A stretch of 64,000 nucleotides of DNA from Pseudoips prasinana (taxonomy: Eukaryota; Arthropoda; Insecta; Lepidoptera; Nolidae), in contig OX621238.1 of NCBI GenBank assembly GCA_951640165.1, forward strand, positions 22,964,001 through 23,028,000, read 5' to 3'. Shown here one piece after another: positions 1 through 10,076 of this stretch. Position 1 is the first letter of the stretch. Each line of letters begins with the position of its first letter. The notes under the pieces were generated by a model. The model was not told the origin of the DNA and did no database searches. It saw only the letters and a list, made by a program, of their open reading frames with translations. A program made the position numbers and the translations under genes.

Positions 1-1500
1 TGGATTTATTGGAGTTCATTGCCTTTGAATATTGTCCTCACTGCAAGTGAAATATTTTAGAAAAGACTTTATGTTCAAAATTTCACTGATATATTATGCC
101 TCTAACAAAATAATTAATAAATTCAGCCATCTGGATACAGTTGGATGCGGTACGTGTATGTCCATACATATGTGAATGGTTTGAATGTTTGGATAAGATG
201 AAGGTGGATATTTGAAATAGCTTTAACCCCATTTATTCAGTGGAACATATAAAATATATTATTGCACTTGATTTTATTTTTCATGGCAGACATTTTGAAA
301 CGATTAACAGAATTTATTGAACGATTCGATATAATTAAATCATGGGGAAGTAGCAACTGTACATTATTTTATAAATCACCATTGATAGCATGGTCCAAGT
401 TGTACATGTCCCGAATATATTATTTCCGAATGTAATAGTTAGAATTTTTGTAATTGAAAATGAAAAATGGAAAGCAAGCATGTTTGTTCATAAAATCTAT
501 CGATCGCAACCGTATTATCGCGCTGCAAACATTTCATGTTTCTATGTGAAATGTGATTTATTCACCGATTCTGATCTGACCAAACAATTTCAAAGATTGT
601 CACTAATGCTGAACATGTGAACACTAATATCATTACTATTTTAATTTAGCGGTAGGTACATACGTATAAACCAACATTGGCGCCAGTTCAATTAGTTTTT
701 GAAAAATAACTCGCCCGTCGTATCCCACATGTGAGATTTTTCAACAAGTTTCTCAATTTAGGCGAAGGCTTAGCAGTTTTACGACACTCGAGGGACTCTC
801 GATCGTTTTGCCTACAAAGTATTATTTTATATGAATTTGCCTTCGCCAATAGGTATATTACATTAAGGCGAGGCATTTTTCTCATTTCTCGTCGTTGAGC
901 AACCATTTTTATTTCAGTGGACATTCGAGGCTGTCGCTATAACAATTGTTGCAAATTGGATTTGGGAAGAAAAGTTTGTTATAAACTTTCATGAACTTGG
1001 AATCTTATTGTCAATTCGATTTTTGATATTACGTGGCGTTGTGTCGAGCGGTTATATATTGTGGGCAAAGAAATGAGGTGGATAGGCGAGGATATCTGGA
1101 TATTCTGGATATCTGCTCTGGAGCATCGTAATTCGTGTTGCTTTAGTGCCAATCGCGATCACGGAATATTTACATTCTAAGCGAAGCAAGATCTGTATCT
1201 TAATGTAGTAGATAGTAGAGCGTGTTGTATACACTTAGCTTGATAAGCCACGTAAGTAATTTACATGCGAATAATACCAATCACTAAATATCTAATTGCT
1301 GATAAAATGGGCGGTTCATTTTGCCTTGTGAGACGTATTGTAGTTTTATAATCTCAGTGGGCGATTGCCTAGACAGCCCGCACCTCTCAGCTCAGCTCTC
1401 ACAAATGCACAAAGGTCTAAATTAAGCATTAAAAAGAAACACTTCAACTTTTCCCTGATTGTGCCAGTCTATGTCATCAATTATGATCTATACATAAGTA
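1..1500. other. no recognisable feature
   Basis: AT-rich sequence with a few open frames of 60-78 codons (390-620 +, 688-924 -, 1052-1234 -) that show no domain, repeat or signal peptide and are within what chance gives at this length. Confidence 0.6.
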
Positions 1501-1502
1501 TA

Positions 1503-1798
1503 ATAAAATCGTAGGACAGTAAAAACTGTACATTGAATATTTTTTTAAAGGATACTTGGGGCGTGATCTACAATCGATATCGAAGCCAAAAATATAGTTT
1601 TTAGAATTTTTGTCTATTTGTCTGTTTGTCCGGGCTAAACTCAAAAAGTACTGCATGGATTTACTTGAAATTTTGCATGAATATTACTAAAAGGTCGGGT
1701 CAACATATAGGCTACAAATTATCGCGCTTTCCCCTTCGGGGGAGGAGCTGTGATAATTTATAAAGTTTAACGCGGGTGAAACCGCAGGGCACAGCTAG
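1503..1798 (+). mobile_element. Helitron-like non-autonomous element, long form
   Basis: The 3' end shows a GC stem (CGCGGGTGAAACCGC-type) followed by CTAG at 1795-1798, the layout of Helitron termini and of the lepidopteran Lep1-like group. The left two thirds differ from the short copies in this window but match the copy at 8541-8861 almost throughout (shared start near ATAAAATCGTAGGA, shared block GGGCTAAACTCAAAAAGTA). No protein is encoded. The exact 5' boundary is judged from where the two long copies stop matching. Confidence 0.7.
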
Positions 1799-1974
1799 TA
1801 TAGAATAACATATTTGTTGTACATATCGTCAAACAATACAAGAAGTAAAACAATTGTAATTCAGTTCTAGCTTAGGGTTACATTATTTGTTGTCCTTAAA
1901 CTCATTTACATTTATTTTCCTGTCAAAAAAAAATACAAAATGGCAAAAATGTGGTACTGAGCGGTTTTAAAGGT

Positions 1975-2225
1975 ACCGCGGCGTTATAAATTTTATTTAC
2001 TCCACAAACCATTGATCGTCGCCGCAGGTCGTCGGTTCAATTCCCACTCAGGGCAGATATTTGTGTGCATAAATATGTCTGTTACTCCCGAGTCGGGGTG
2101 TTATTATCACTATATAAGAATATATTTACAAAATTGAAGTAATATATCAGTTATCTGTCTCCATAGTACAAGCTCTGCTTAGTTTGGGATCAGATGGCCG
2201 TGTGTGAATAATATCCCAGGATATA
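1975..2225 (+). mobile_element. SINE-1 (tRNA-headed SINE), copy 1
   Basis: Contains a B-box-like GGTTCAATTCC near 2034, the family block GGCAGATATTTGTGTGCAT, and the 3' domain with ATAGTACAAGCTCTGCTTAG and GGGATCAGATGGC, ending near ATAATATCCCAGGATA. Ten copies or fragments occur in the window. The A-box end is worn. From memory it resembles lepidopteran HaSE-type SINEs. Confidence 0.75.
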
Positions 2226-2750
2226 ATTGTTGATTCTGGCTTGCAGGAGTCGCAGTGGTTGGTAAGAGGGAGAGACTCTTCCCACTAAAACAGAAAAGTA
2301 CATCTCTAAAAGGTTTATCTCTCTCAATTCAAAATATTCATGTCCTACAACAACAATAATACGCTGGAGTATTATATTTTGAATATCATTATGTAATCAC
2401 AGGGATGTTTAAAATTATTCAAAACAGTACAGGTTTCAGGTTTATTACGAGCAAAATAAAATGTAATTATGTAGCAAAAAAAGACCGCCATTATACCAAA
2501 TCCCGGTGTTTGTTAAATCTAGGTCCATTAATGCAGCCTAAAGGCATCTAATTAAAATAAATCTTTAGTTTTACTACAATACTAAGATTAGACTACATGA
2601 ACGACGGAATAAGAAAGAACTATTAACATATAAAAGACAAATCTTACCGTTAACAGAATATATTATATCTGAGCAATAACGCAAAAACAAGCCGCGCTGA
2701 ATGCTGTAATGTGCTAACAAACTGAATAGGCATAGCATGATGTAATACTG
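2226..2750. other. no recognisable feature
   Basis: Unique AT-rich sequence. A 67-codon minus-strand frame (2574-2777) has only hydrophobic low-complexity content. Confidence 0.5.
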
Positions 2751-2751
2751 T

Positions 2752-2972
2752 GTGGTGACGGAATAGAATATCATCACCCCACTTCATCCCGTGGGGGGCG
2801 TAGAAATCATTCGAGGGAATACCTATCAGAGAACGGGCAGCAGCGTTTTTTGTGAACTATGATCATCAAACTACGATCGCCAACCCGTCTGCCAAGCGTG
2901 GCGATCATGGCATATCGCCCCTATTCTATCGGGAGGTTTTTGTCCGGCTGTGGGCGTACTTTGGCTGACAGA
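2752..2972 (+). repeat. dispersed repeat R3, copy 1
   Basis: About 220 bp matching 24433-24646 along nearly the whole length, with shared blocks GGTGACGG.ATAGAATATCA, CATCCCGTGGGGGGCGTAG and GCGGGCAGCAG. The right end GCGTACTTTGGCTGACA resembles the tail of LINE-P fragments. The middle (AAACTACGATCGCCAAC) also matches 57958-58010. Probably the 3' part of a retroelement; no coding sense seen. Confidence 0.65.
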
Positions 2973-2979
2973 TGAATAT

Positions 2980-3070
2980 AATATCCTGGGACATTATTCA
3001 CACACGGCCATCTGATTGCAAACTAAGCAAAGCTTGTACTATGGAAACCAGATAACTGATATATTACATA
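2980..3070 (-). mobile_element. SINE-1 3' fragment
   Basis: Reverse complement of the SINE-1 3' domain (TCCTGGGACATTATTCACAC, CTATGGAAACCAGATAACTG). Interrupted on its right by a 14-bp inverted repeat and then a piece of the 5S-headed SINE. Confidence 0.7.
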
Positions 3071-3110
3071 TACTACTTTTCTTTGCGTAAGTAAGTAAAG
3101 AAAAGTAGTA
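3071..3110. repeat. 14-bp inverted repeat at a SINE junction
   Basis: TACTACTTTTCTTT (3071-3084) and its exact reverse complement (3097-3110) flank a 12-nt loop. It sits exactly where SINE-1 sequence changes to the 5S-SINE body. Confidence 0.8.
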
Positions 3111-3290
3111 TTATGGTATGGGCAGTGGTCACCCTAGGGTCAGAGTTGTTCAAGCTATCTAGTAGGCCTCTGACATGGTTCAACGACTGTTGCTTAATAG
3201 CTACTACCGGAATCGAGCCATCGAACCAGCTTAACGTGCCCTCCGAAGCACTGAGACGTTCAGAAACTAAACCACTTCTACTATGGAAAC
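3111..3290 (-). mobile_element. 5S-SINE body, headless
   Basis: Reverse strand reads GTGCTTCGGAGGGCACGTTA and ACCATGTCAGAGGCC..GCTTGAACAACTCTGA, the body of the full copies at 10745-10995 and 59758-60006. The 5S-rRNA-like head is absent; in its place is SINE-1 sequence (TATGGAAACTAGATAACTGA, 3286-3305). Confidence 0.7.
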
Positions 3291-3540
3291 TAGATAACTG
3301 ATATACTACTTTTCTTTTTTAAATACATACTTATATCATAATAATAATGTCTAAGGACAATGTCACACAGATAATCCTAGCCCCAAACTAAGGAAAGCCT
3401 GTACTATGGGTACCAGGCGACGATATACATACTTATATAGATAGATAAATACTTATATACATAGAAAACATCCATGACTCAGAAACAAATATTCGTTCTC
3501 ATCACACAAATATTTGCACTTACCGGGATTCCAACCAAGT
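3291..3540 (-). mobile_element. SINE-1 fragments (two pieces)
   Basis: 3291-3336 repeats the middle of SINE-1. 3337-3540 is a second, more complete minus-strand copy beginning at its (AAT)n tail (3337-3349) and running to the B-box region (CCGGGATTCCAACC near 3525), with TGACTCAGAAACAAA as the diverged family block. It ends where LINE coding sequence starts. Confidence 0.6.
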
Positions 3541-3542
3541 TG

Positions 3543-4000
3543 TAGCAGCAGCTACACCGCATCTTATAGGTCTAGAAAGAGCACAGAGAGCCGTGCTGAA
3601 AGTAATATTGAAAAAACCATATGGATATTCAACTACTAGTCTTTTTTCAAATTTTAACGTCCTTACAATCCGCCAGCTCTTTGTGCTCAAACTAATTCTT
3701 AGAAAGCATCCGACTGTAACCATACCAGACCCAAACAGACGCAGTAAAAAACGATTAAACCCCAGCGTTTTTTGTAGAACATCCTTCGGAAGACGCCAAT
3801 ACTATTGTCTTAGCTCAAAAATATACAACACCATACACCACGAAATGAATATTGCTGGTCTTAACAAATATAGACTCAAGAAGAAAGTTACAGCTTGGTT
3901 AAAAAACTTAGACTACCAAAAGACAGAGGACCTACTTGCTTATATAGAGTAATACCCGATTTCAAAGATTTTACAAAAAAATATAATAATAATAATAATA
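3543..4000 (+). pseudogene. LINE reverse transcriptase C-terminus with (ATA)n tail
   Basis: An open frame from about 3543 to the TAA at 3950-3952 reads PHLIGLERAQRAVLKVILKK, then YGYSTTSLFSNFNVLTIRQL. LINE polymerases of the CR1/Jockey kind carry such an ERAQRAVLKVIL..P block after the palm. No catalytic motif is present, so this is a 5'-truncated retrotransposed end. A short 3' UTR leads to an ATA/TAA microsatellite (about 3979-4000) that serves as its tail. The frame is unbroken, which suggests modest age. Clade is not assigned. Confidence 0.75.
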
Positions 4001-4545
4001 AACTATGACTCCCTACTACAAATACAAACCAGAAGTCATCTTAGAATCAAACAACTCTAAAATATACTGGGACAGGACAATACTTACTGATAAAACGGTA
4101 CATTTTAACAGACCTGACATCACTGTGCATGACAAGATAAATAAAACAGTTTTTCTCATTGACATCGCTATCCCAAACTCACATAACTTACAAAACACAA
4201 TATCTGAAAAATTGAGTAAATATCAAGATTAAGACGCAATGGAAAGCTCAAACAGTCCATATTATCCCTATAGTATTGTCTTCCACTGCTATTGTCCCTA
4301 AATCTCTTCTCCAAAACTTACACACTTTAGATATGCCCTCATACACACTCCACATGCTCCAGAAAGCCACAGTCTTAAATACTTGTCGCATCACACGAAA
4401 ATTCCTCACATCATCCACGTTAACATCAGCGTATTCTATTTAATCTGCCTTCACCCTTGGCTTAGGCCCGCGTGATAGGTATTGTTTACTACCCTCGCAA
4501 AAGAGGAGAAAATAAAAAAGGATACAATAATAATAATAATAAAAA
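4001..4545 (+). pseudogene. Dong/R4-like LINE C-terminus (endonuclease region), TAA-flanked
   Basis: Starts at the end of a TAA array. Frame 4005-4232 encodes YYKYKPEVILES, then YWDRTILTDKTVHFNRPDI and VFLIDIAIPNSHNL. An RPD followed by a DIAIP strand about 15 residues later fits the restriction-like endonuclease that lies after the polymerase in R4/Dong-type LINEs. At 4232-4234 the frame changes and continues as TQWKAQTVHIIPIVLSSTAI, then SLLQNLHTLDMPSYTLHMLQ, to a TAA at 4441-4443, so a small deletion broke the gene. A 3' UTR ends in (AAT)n at about 4528-4545. Dong is known to insert into TAA repeats. It could also belong to another restriction-endonuclease LINE clade. Confidence 0.65.
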
Positions 4546-4609
4546 GCAAAGTCATACCCATGTGCAATTACTCACATATAATACCATATTATACCTCTCA
4601 CATACACAT

Positions 4610-4657
4610 AGGTACTCACACACACACACATACACACACACGCACACACACACACAA
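4610..4657. repeat. (CA)n microsatellite
   Basis: About 24 CA units broken by two CATA or CG interruptions. The two overlapping open frames here are artefacts of the repeat. Confidence 0.9.
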
Positions 4658-4659
4658 AT

Positions 4660-4922
4660 GGGTTGGATGTTAGTTTAACTTAACTTAAATTCAATAATAA
4701 TGAATAACTATATAAAATTATGTATGCTGGTGCGGTACATTCCATACCTCAAGCACAACCGTGGCACGTTTTTACGACTGAACACCGTCTCCCGAAATAC
4801 AGGCTTTAGCCTAGTTTGGAAAACAGTGTCAGTACCTTTTGTAATTAATCATGACAAAAATCTGTAAACACATGTGAATGTATTTTTGTTTTATCTGTGT
4901 CCAATAAAAAAATATTATTATT
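4660..4922 (+). repeat. probable retroelement 3' end with (ATT)n tail
   Basis: A moderately GC stretch (CGTGGCACGTTTTTACGACT) runs to an AATAAA signal at about 4903 and an ATT microsatellite at 4911-4922, the pattern of a LINE 3' UTR. No coding part and no second copy in the window. Confidence 0.35.
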
Positions 4923-5060
4923 ATGTATAGATAGTTACTCTCAGACTTAGGACAAACAGACATGTCCATGTAGGAACACAAATATCTGACCTGGGTTTTT
5001 CACCCACGCAGAAGGCGTGAAAGGCAAACATTTAGGAATCACGCCAACCGGCCCGCCAAT
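4923..5060 (-). mobile_element. SINE-1 5' half
   Basis: Reverse-strand family blocks GACAAACAGACATGTCCATG and CACAAATATCTGACCTGGGT; the tRNA-like head is diverged (GAAGGCGTGAAAGG) and the 3' domain is missing. Confidence 0.6.
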
Positions 5061-5331
5061 AATGGTTCTTTCCAGTTGTTATCAAAATAATAAATTACAA
5101 AGTTATTATGAACAATAATATTCATTATTTATGATGCTCGACTGTGAGATTGTTTTGTTGTATTGTTGTCGAGCTATCAGAAGTTAAATGGCGCTCGTTT
5201 TGACTCGAACTCACACGCATATGCGTGAGACGCGTCATTATTAGAAATAGTTCCACAAACTATGCCCAGTGCTATTTTAATTAGGCGTTAAACCATATGA
5301 TCTACAACTAATCCATGAACATATTACATTA

Positions 5332-5470
5332 CAAGCTTGGTCCCCGGGTTTCGTTACCCACGTTAAACTTTATAAATGCTATGTGTTATTCTGCTATATT
5401 ACCACAAAGTTTCATAAAAATCTGTTTGGTAGTTTTTGCGGAAAGAGAAGCAAACATCCATATATATCTT
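5332..5470 (-). mobile_element. Helitron-like short element, decayed
   Basis: Reverse-strand copy with CACGTTAAACTTTATAAAT, ACAAAGTTTCATAAAAATC and a degraded GC hairpin (CCCCGGGTTTCGTTACCC). The terminal CTAG has become CAAG and the 5' end is lost. Confidence 0.65.
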
Positions 5471-5475
5471 CCTTA

Positions 5476-6240
5476 AAAATTATAACAAAGCTATTTGACG
5501 CGTCCGCACCCTTTTATCTGCATTCATGTTAATATCAGGAAATCAATCACTCTCAAAATGGGAAACTCATATGGCGCTTCGAGAAAAAAATGTCGTTTGA
5601 CAGCTGATTGTCAAATTGTGAATCACGTCAATAAGTTACGCAATGGCGAAAAATTGTGATCCTGTTGTAAATTCAACGCAATAAATTATTGACATTTGTA
5701 CGAGACACAGTGTCTGTCGGGTCAAGAATAAAATTCAATTTTCATACGTCCCATAGTTTATATAATACAAGAACATATAAACTTGTTATCTGTTGATACT
5801 TACAGGCACACTTCATTCAACTCTGTGCAATATTTTATGCGTGAATTGGCAGTTAATGGCACTAGACTTGATTTATCTATTCTATCATTTATGGACCAAC
5901 CATTACCAAAACTTTTTTGAATATTTTCATACTTTTAGTGTTCCGCACCTAAATATAAAACGGAAACTCTTATATTGCTACTCGATACTGTATGGTTGAC
6001 TGTCACGGAGTAATATTGGAACAGCTAATGCTGCCATATCAATTATGAATTTGGACTGCTTTCAAATATTGTATACCCGAACATAATGCAAATAATTAAT
6101 TTACAAAAGAGTCTCAAAATTGACCGGTTGAGATATGGAGTCATAAGAAAACCCTTTTTTGACATTTCGTAACTAAGTTTTATGCTACATTTAGTTCATG
6201 AAAGCTAAACATTTTGATTAACTAATACTCAAACTACTAA
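5476..6240. other. no recognisable feature
   Basis: Only a 7-bp stem (TTTGACA..TGTCAAA near 5600) and a 68-codon frame (5793-5999) without domain signs. Confidence 0.5.
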
Positions 6241-6243
6241 CTC

Positions 6244-7310
6244 AAAATAAAATAAAATAAAAAAGGTTTTTATTCACGTAGACTTTAAAAAAGCGCTTGT
6301 AAATAGTCAGAACATGCTTGTATTAATACAGTTATTATTTCTAGTTACTTATTACAGATATTTAGGTATACGGAAAGTTAAAACATTTATACAATTTATT
6401 TTATAATGGTAGTGACATTTAGCTAGCTTTTGTTAAGTTATTGTCAATGAGATTATGTTTAGTTGAAGTTTTTAATATTATGTATTGAAATTTAAATTTC
6501 ACTACATATTGACTGAATGGTTCTGTCTACATTAAGGTATGAATTCAATATGATTATTATAACGGACCTTGTGTTTAAAACGACGGTCACGCTTTAATGC
6601 TACCACCGGATCCAATGCGCCCCAACTGAGAAGACCCAGCGAAACAAACTCAGCAGGTTCATCTACTACCGGTTTCAACACGGCCCAGTTGAGACGGTCC
6701 GGCGAAACATACTCAAGCGGGCATGAACACGGGATTTGGTCCACTTAAAGTAATTATTTAGTAGGCAAACACAATATCTGCTCGATCGGTTGTCTGAATG
6801 AATATTTATTTAGATTATATTTAGGAAACAAAAGAAAAACATCGAAACAATAACGTTATTCATTTTGAGACAGAGTCAATAAATTTAAATTTAGTATATG
6901 TTAGCAATCATATTACAGATAGTCACAGATAGTTCACATAACTCAACAAATTAGTCATGTCTATATGGCTACAAGATCTCCAGCGAGCAATGTGCAGGTA
7001 GGTGTTGAGCGCCAGGCGTCTTTGTCATCGATATACTCTTTAGTGGTATAATAACCCCTTACCATAAGTACACGTTTAATATGTGTCTTGAAACTTGTGT
7101 CAGGCAGATCAGTAATATGAGTAGGAAGCTTGTTATAAAACCTAATACAATTTCCTAAAAATGATTTATTCGTTTTGCTGACTCTAAAGCATGGTATTGC
7201 AAGTTTGTCTTTATTCCTAGTATTAATGTTATGCAGTTCACTTTTTTTCTATAGTTGACTACAGTCAAACTATTGATAAACTTTGATGAAGATATGTTAC
7301 GACCTTAATC
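6244..7310 (-). pseudogene. LINE 3' end (C-terminus plus 3' UTR), minus strand
   Basis: Reading the minus strand from about 7205 to 6960 gives IPCFRVSKTNKSFLGNCIRF, then YNKLPTHITDLPDTSFKTHI and YTTKEYIDDKDAWRSTP. The FYNKLP..I..L....FK pattern is the usual C-terminus of Jockey/CR1-group LINE ORF2. Downstream is a long AT-rich 3' UTR with a GAATAAAAA signal near 6270 and a (TTTTA)n tail at 6244-6262. Everything upstream of the C-terminus is missing. A GC-rich tandem repeat lies inside the UTR (6601-6726). Confidence 0.7.
6601..6726. repeat. two 63-bp tandem units
   Basis: 6601-6663 and 6664-6726 align without gaps: ACCGG, CAAYRCGSCCCARYTGAG and GGCGAAACAWACTCA-type blocks recur at the same positions. 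On the minus strand they encode the near repeats EYVSPDRLNWAVLKPVVDE and EFVSLGLLSWGALDPVVAL. GC content is far above the flanks, so it is probably an insert in the LINE UTR. Confidence 0.75.
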
Positions 7311-8340
7311 AATCGAACCATATTTCCAAAAGGGATAAAATCACAGAATCCCTACAAATCTTATCCTATTCTGTTAGAAATGCAATTCAGTTTAAGTTTT
7401 TATGTGACTATGCAAAGTACGGAACTTTTACAGTACTCTAACACACACTTGGCTGATTGTTCAAATGTAAATATAAATTGCATGACCTGGTTGTGTGTCA
7501 GTGGCACTAAAACTATCGTTCTCAAGAGAAAAGTATAGGTTGTTGTTAGATAAATGTCATATTTCTTTATTATTATTATCTTCAGGCAATTATTAATCGA
7601 CTTATAATAGTCCGATACATAAAATATGTTTCTAGAAGTTTTAACTTGTTATAATTATATTACACTGTTAGTAATAATTAATTATTAACTGTTTGAACGA
7701 ATCTACAATATTCGCAGCTAGTTTTTAACTAGAACTTCATATGAGCTTCATAAGTCGATATGACCTTTATTTTGATGAACAATTCTATTATTGCAGAGAT
7801 TGGTTTTGTTTTACGGTCTCTTTTGAGTGTGATTTTTGTATTGCATACTTTTTAAGTAGTTTATAGTTTTTTTTCCATTGTGCTTTGGTATATTCACCTA
7901 TAAAAAAGAACTCAGAAAATACATCACTATTTTATATATTATTATGAGTAAATAGTGGTAGCGAGTCACAATATAATAAAATGATAATTTGTTACATTCA
8001 GCGGAGATTGCTACGCAGTTAAATATAGCAGCGAGTTTACTGTGAGGACCAACCGGATATTGCTCAGAGCATAGAAATGAACATCATTTCACTGTTACAG
8101 TACCCTTCTCATACGCCCGTGTCGCTTATGAATGTTTTCCATAATTTACATGATCATCACGCGTGCTATATTAATAACCATCTTATTTTAGACATATCAA
8201 AACACTCATTATATTTCATATTTTATTTAATATCGTGTTCGCATTCCTTTAGAAAACACGAAGAGCTTTAGATTTATACATTATGATGTACTTAGCACTT
8301 GCGTTAAATATTTTTCAAAATAAATCACACTTACTTTTAA
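7311..8340. other. no recognisable feature
   Basis: AT-rich; contains one perfect 16-bp palindrome (TAATAATTAATTATTA near 7673) and a 64-codon frame at 8077-8271 with no family resemblance. Confidence 0.5.
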
Positions 8341-8344
8341 AACT

Positions 8345-8518
8345 ATTTCTTTTATCGCGAGGGTTATTACAAACATAAAATTAATGGACACTAAACACTA
8401 TCAGACTCAGAACAACAATAAATGGGTCACGCACCGGGAGTCGAACACGATACACGATGGTTCTGAGCTTAGTAGCGAGGCGACTACCATAAGAACTGCG
8501 CCACGCGTGCATTCAAAC
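8345..8518 (-). mobile_element. SINE-2 (tRNA-headed), copy 1
   Basis: The minus strand begins with a tRNA-like head, A box GTGGCGCAGTTCTTATGG and B box GTTCGACTCC, followed by TTGTTCTGAGTCTGA and TTTTATGTTTGTAATAACCC. The same order occurs at 62486-62697. The head is mutated away from any functional tRNA fold. Confidence 0.7.
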
Positions 8519-8540
8519 TTATAACAGTAATCAATACATA

Positions 8541-8861
8541 TCATAAAATCGTAGGAAAGTCAAAACTGTACATTGAATATTTTTTTAAAAGGAAACTTGA
8601 TGCGTGATTTACAATGGATATCGAAGCCAAAAATATAGTTTTTAGAATTTTTGTCTGTTTGTCGGTTTGTCTGTATGTATGTCCGGGCTAAACTCAAAAA
8701 GTACTGCATGGATTTACTTCATTTTTTGCATGAATATTACTAAGAGTTCGGGTCAACATATAAGCTACATATTATCACGCTATGGGGTATAGTATCCTAC
8801 GGGGGAGGAGCTGTGATAATTTATAAAGTTTAACGTGGGTAAAACCGCGGGGCACAGCTAG
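8541..8861 (+). mobile_element. Helitron-like non-autonomous element, long form
   Basis: Second long copy, co-linear with 1503-1798. It ends in ACGTGGGTAAAACCGCGGGG then CTAG at 8858-8861. It differs by small indels, including an extra TGTCTGTATG-type unit near 8660 and a different insert before GGGGGAGGAGCTGTGATAAT. Confidence 0.75.
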
Positions 8862-8889
8862 TAAACAATAAGAGAAGATTGAGAGAAGT

Positions 8890-8990
8890 TTCACGTCATC
8901 ATCGTATCAGCCGAAAGACGTCCACGGCTGGAAAAAGGATCTCCACAATGGCGGGTCTCGTGCTGACCGCATCCATCCAGTTTTACGTAT
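8890..8990 (-). mobile_element. LINE-P 3' tail fragment
   Basis: Reverse strand of the recurrent tail CAGCCGAAAGACGTCCACGG with (CAT)n-type end. Other pieces: 15988, 18329, 30637, 38489, 44325, 54940, 63025. Confidence 0.65.
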
Positions 8991-8999
8991 TGAATAAAA

Positions 9000-9490
9000 A
9001 TAAGAAATAATACTACAACTCAACCACTAAAAATAAGACAAAAATGCATTATTACGACACAAAAGATAGAGACAACATTATTAATCATAACTCATTTCAA
9101 AAGAATGTTTAGTAATACATTTGTTAAGAATGTTTTGGCTAAAATTGAAAATTGTCACTTATTACTAAGTAGTTTCAATTACCTTCAAAATAATATTTGT
9201 AAATTGAAAATGTTAAGAAAATTTATTTAATTTACGTTAAAGTGACACCATATGCCACTCGAAGTATAATATGTTCGGTAATAGATAGGTTAGGTACGAC
9301 GTGTATATACCAACAAGCAAACATAGCCTTAAATTCATTATTCTTCGTCCGGGCGTAGCTGTAGTCGAGAAACAGAAAAATCCCCTGTTCAAATGTTACT
9401 ATAATAAAGTCGGCAAACATACATATGTACTCTCCATCTGATAGTAAACGTTTTCCGTAGATATTGTATTTAACACATATTTGAAACACA
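9000..9490. other. no recognisable feature
   Basis: A 110-codon minus-strand frame (9232-9564) overlaps the 9491 inverted repeat and shows no domain; its existence owes much to the fold-back. Confidence 0.5.
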
Positions 9491-9561
9491 GAGCTCATAG
9501 GCATTCGCATGGGTTTCCACCGAAGGAGTCGTTGCCAACCCATCTGGATGCCTATGAGCTC
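9491..9561. repeat. 25-bp imperfect inverted repeat
   Basis: GAGCTCATAGGCATTCGCAT (from 9491) pairs with ATCTGGATGCCTATGAGCTC (to 9561); 22 of 25 positions pair, loop 21 nt. Confidence 0.8.
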
Positions 9562-9882
9562 CACGGCCTAGGACGTCGACGTCAACATTATAATTTCAAT
9601 ATTTTGGTCTAGAGTAAATTCTGTAGGTTGAAAGATACCAGAGCTTCTCATGGGGTGAAAGAACGCTATGCTATACTATAGCAAAGATTTGAAAGGTGAA
9701 ACTTTTCACTGTACTTTGTATTGCTGTAGGCAAAAAGTAAGATTGGTTGGTTTGAAATAAATACGATTTGGCAACTAAGTACCTAATTATTTACTTTCAA
9801 GTACGTGAGGACGAAGTTGCAGCCAAAGGCTAGTATAAAATAAAACGAAAGCTCTTTTAACCTATTTCAATTTTATTCGATA

Positions 9883-10070
9883 CTAGGAGTGCCCAGCGGT
9901 TTTACCCGCGTTAAAGTTTATAAATTATAGCCTATGTATAAATCCAGGGTGTCCGCGAACTCCATACCAAATTTTATTAAAATCGCTCCAGCCGTTTAGA
10001 CGTGAAGAAGTAACAAACATACACACTCACACACACACTCACAAACTAGCGCATTTATAATATTAGTGTG
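9883..10070 (-). mobile_element. Helitron-like short element, subtype B
   Basis: Terminal CTAG at 9883-9886, then GCGGTTTTACCCGCG hairpin; the internal part has the subtype B block AAAATCGCTCCAGCCGTTTA and ends in CACACTCAC repeats and TTATAATATTAGTGTG at its 5' end. Confidence 0.8.
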
Positions 10071-10076
10071 ATTAAT

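Noticed and set aside
4472..4678. Two 63-68 codon frames with His/Thr runs
   Set aside because: They read through the (CA)n microsatellite.
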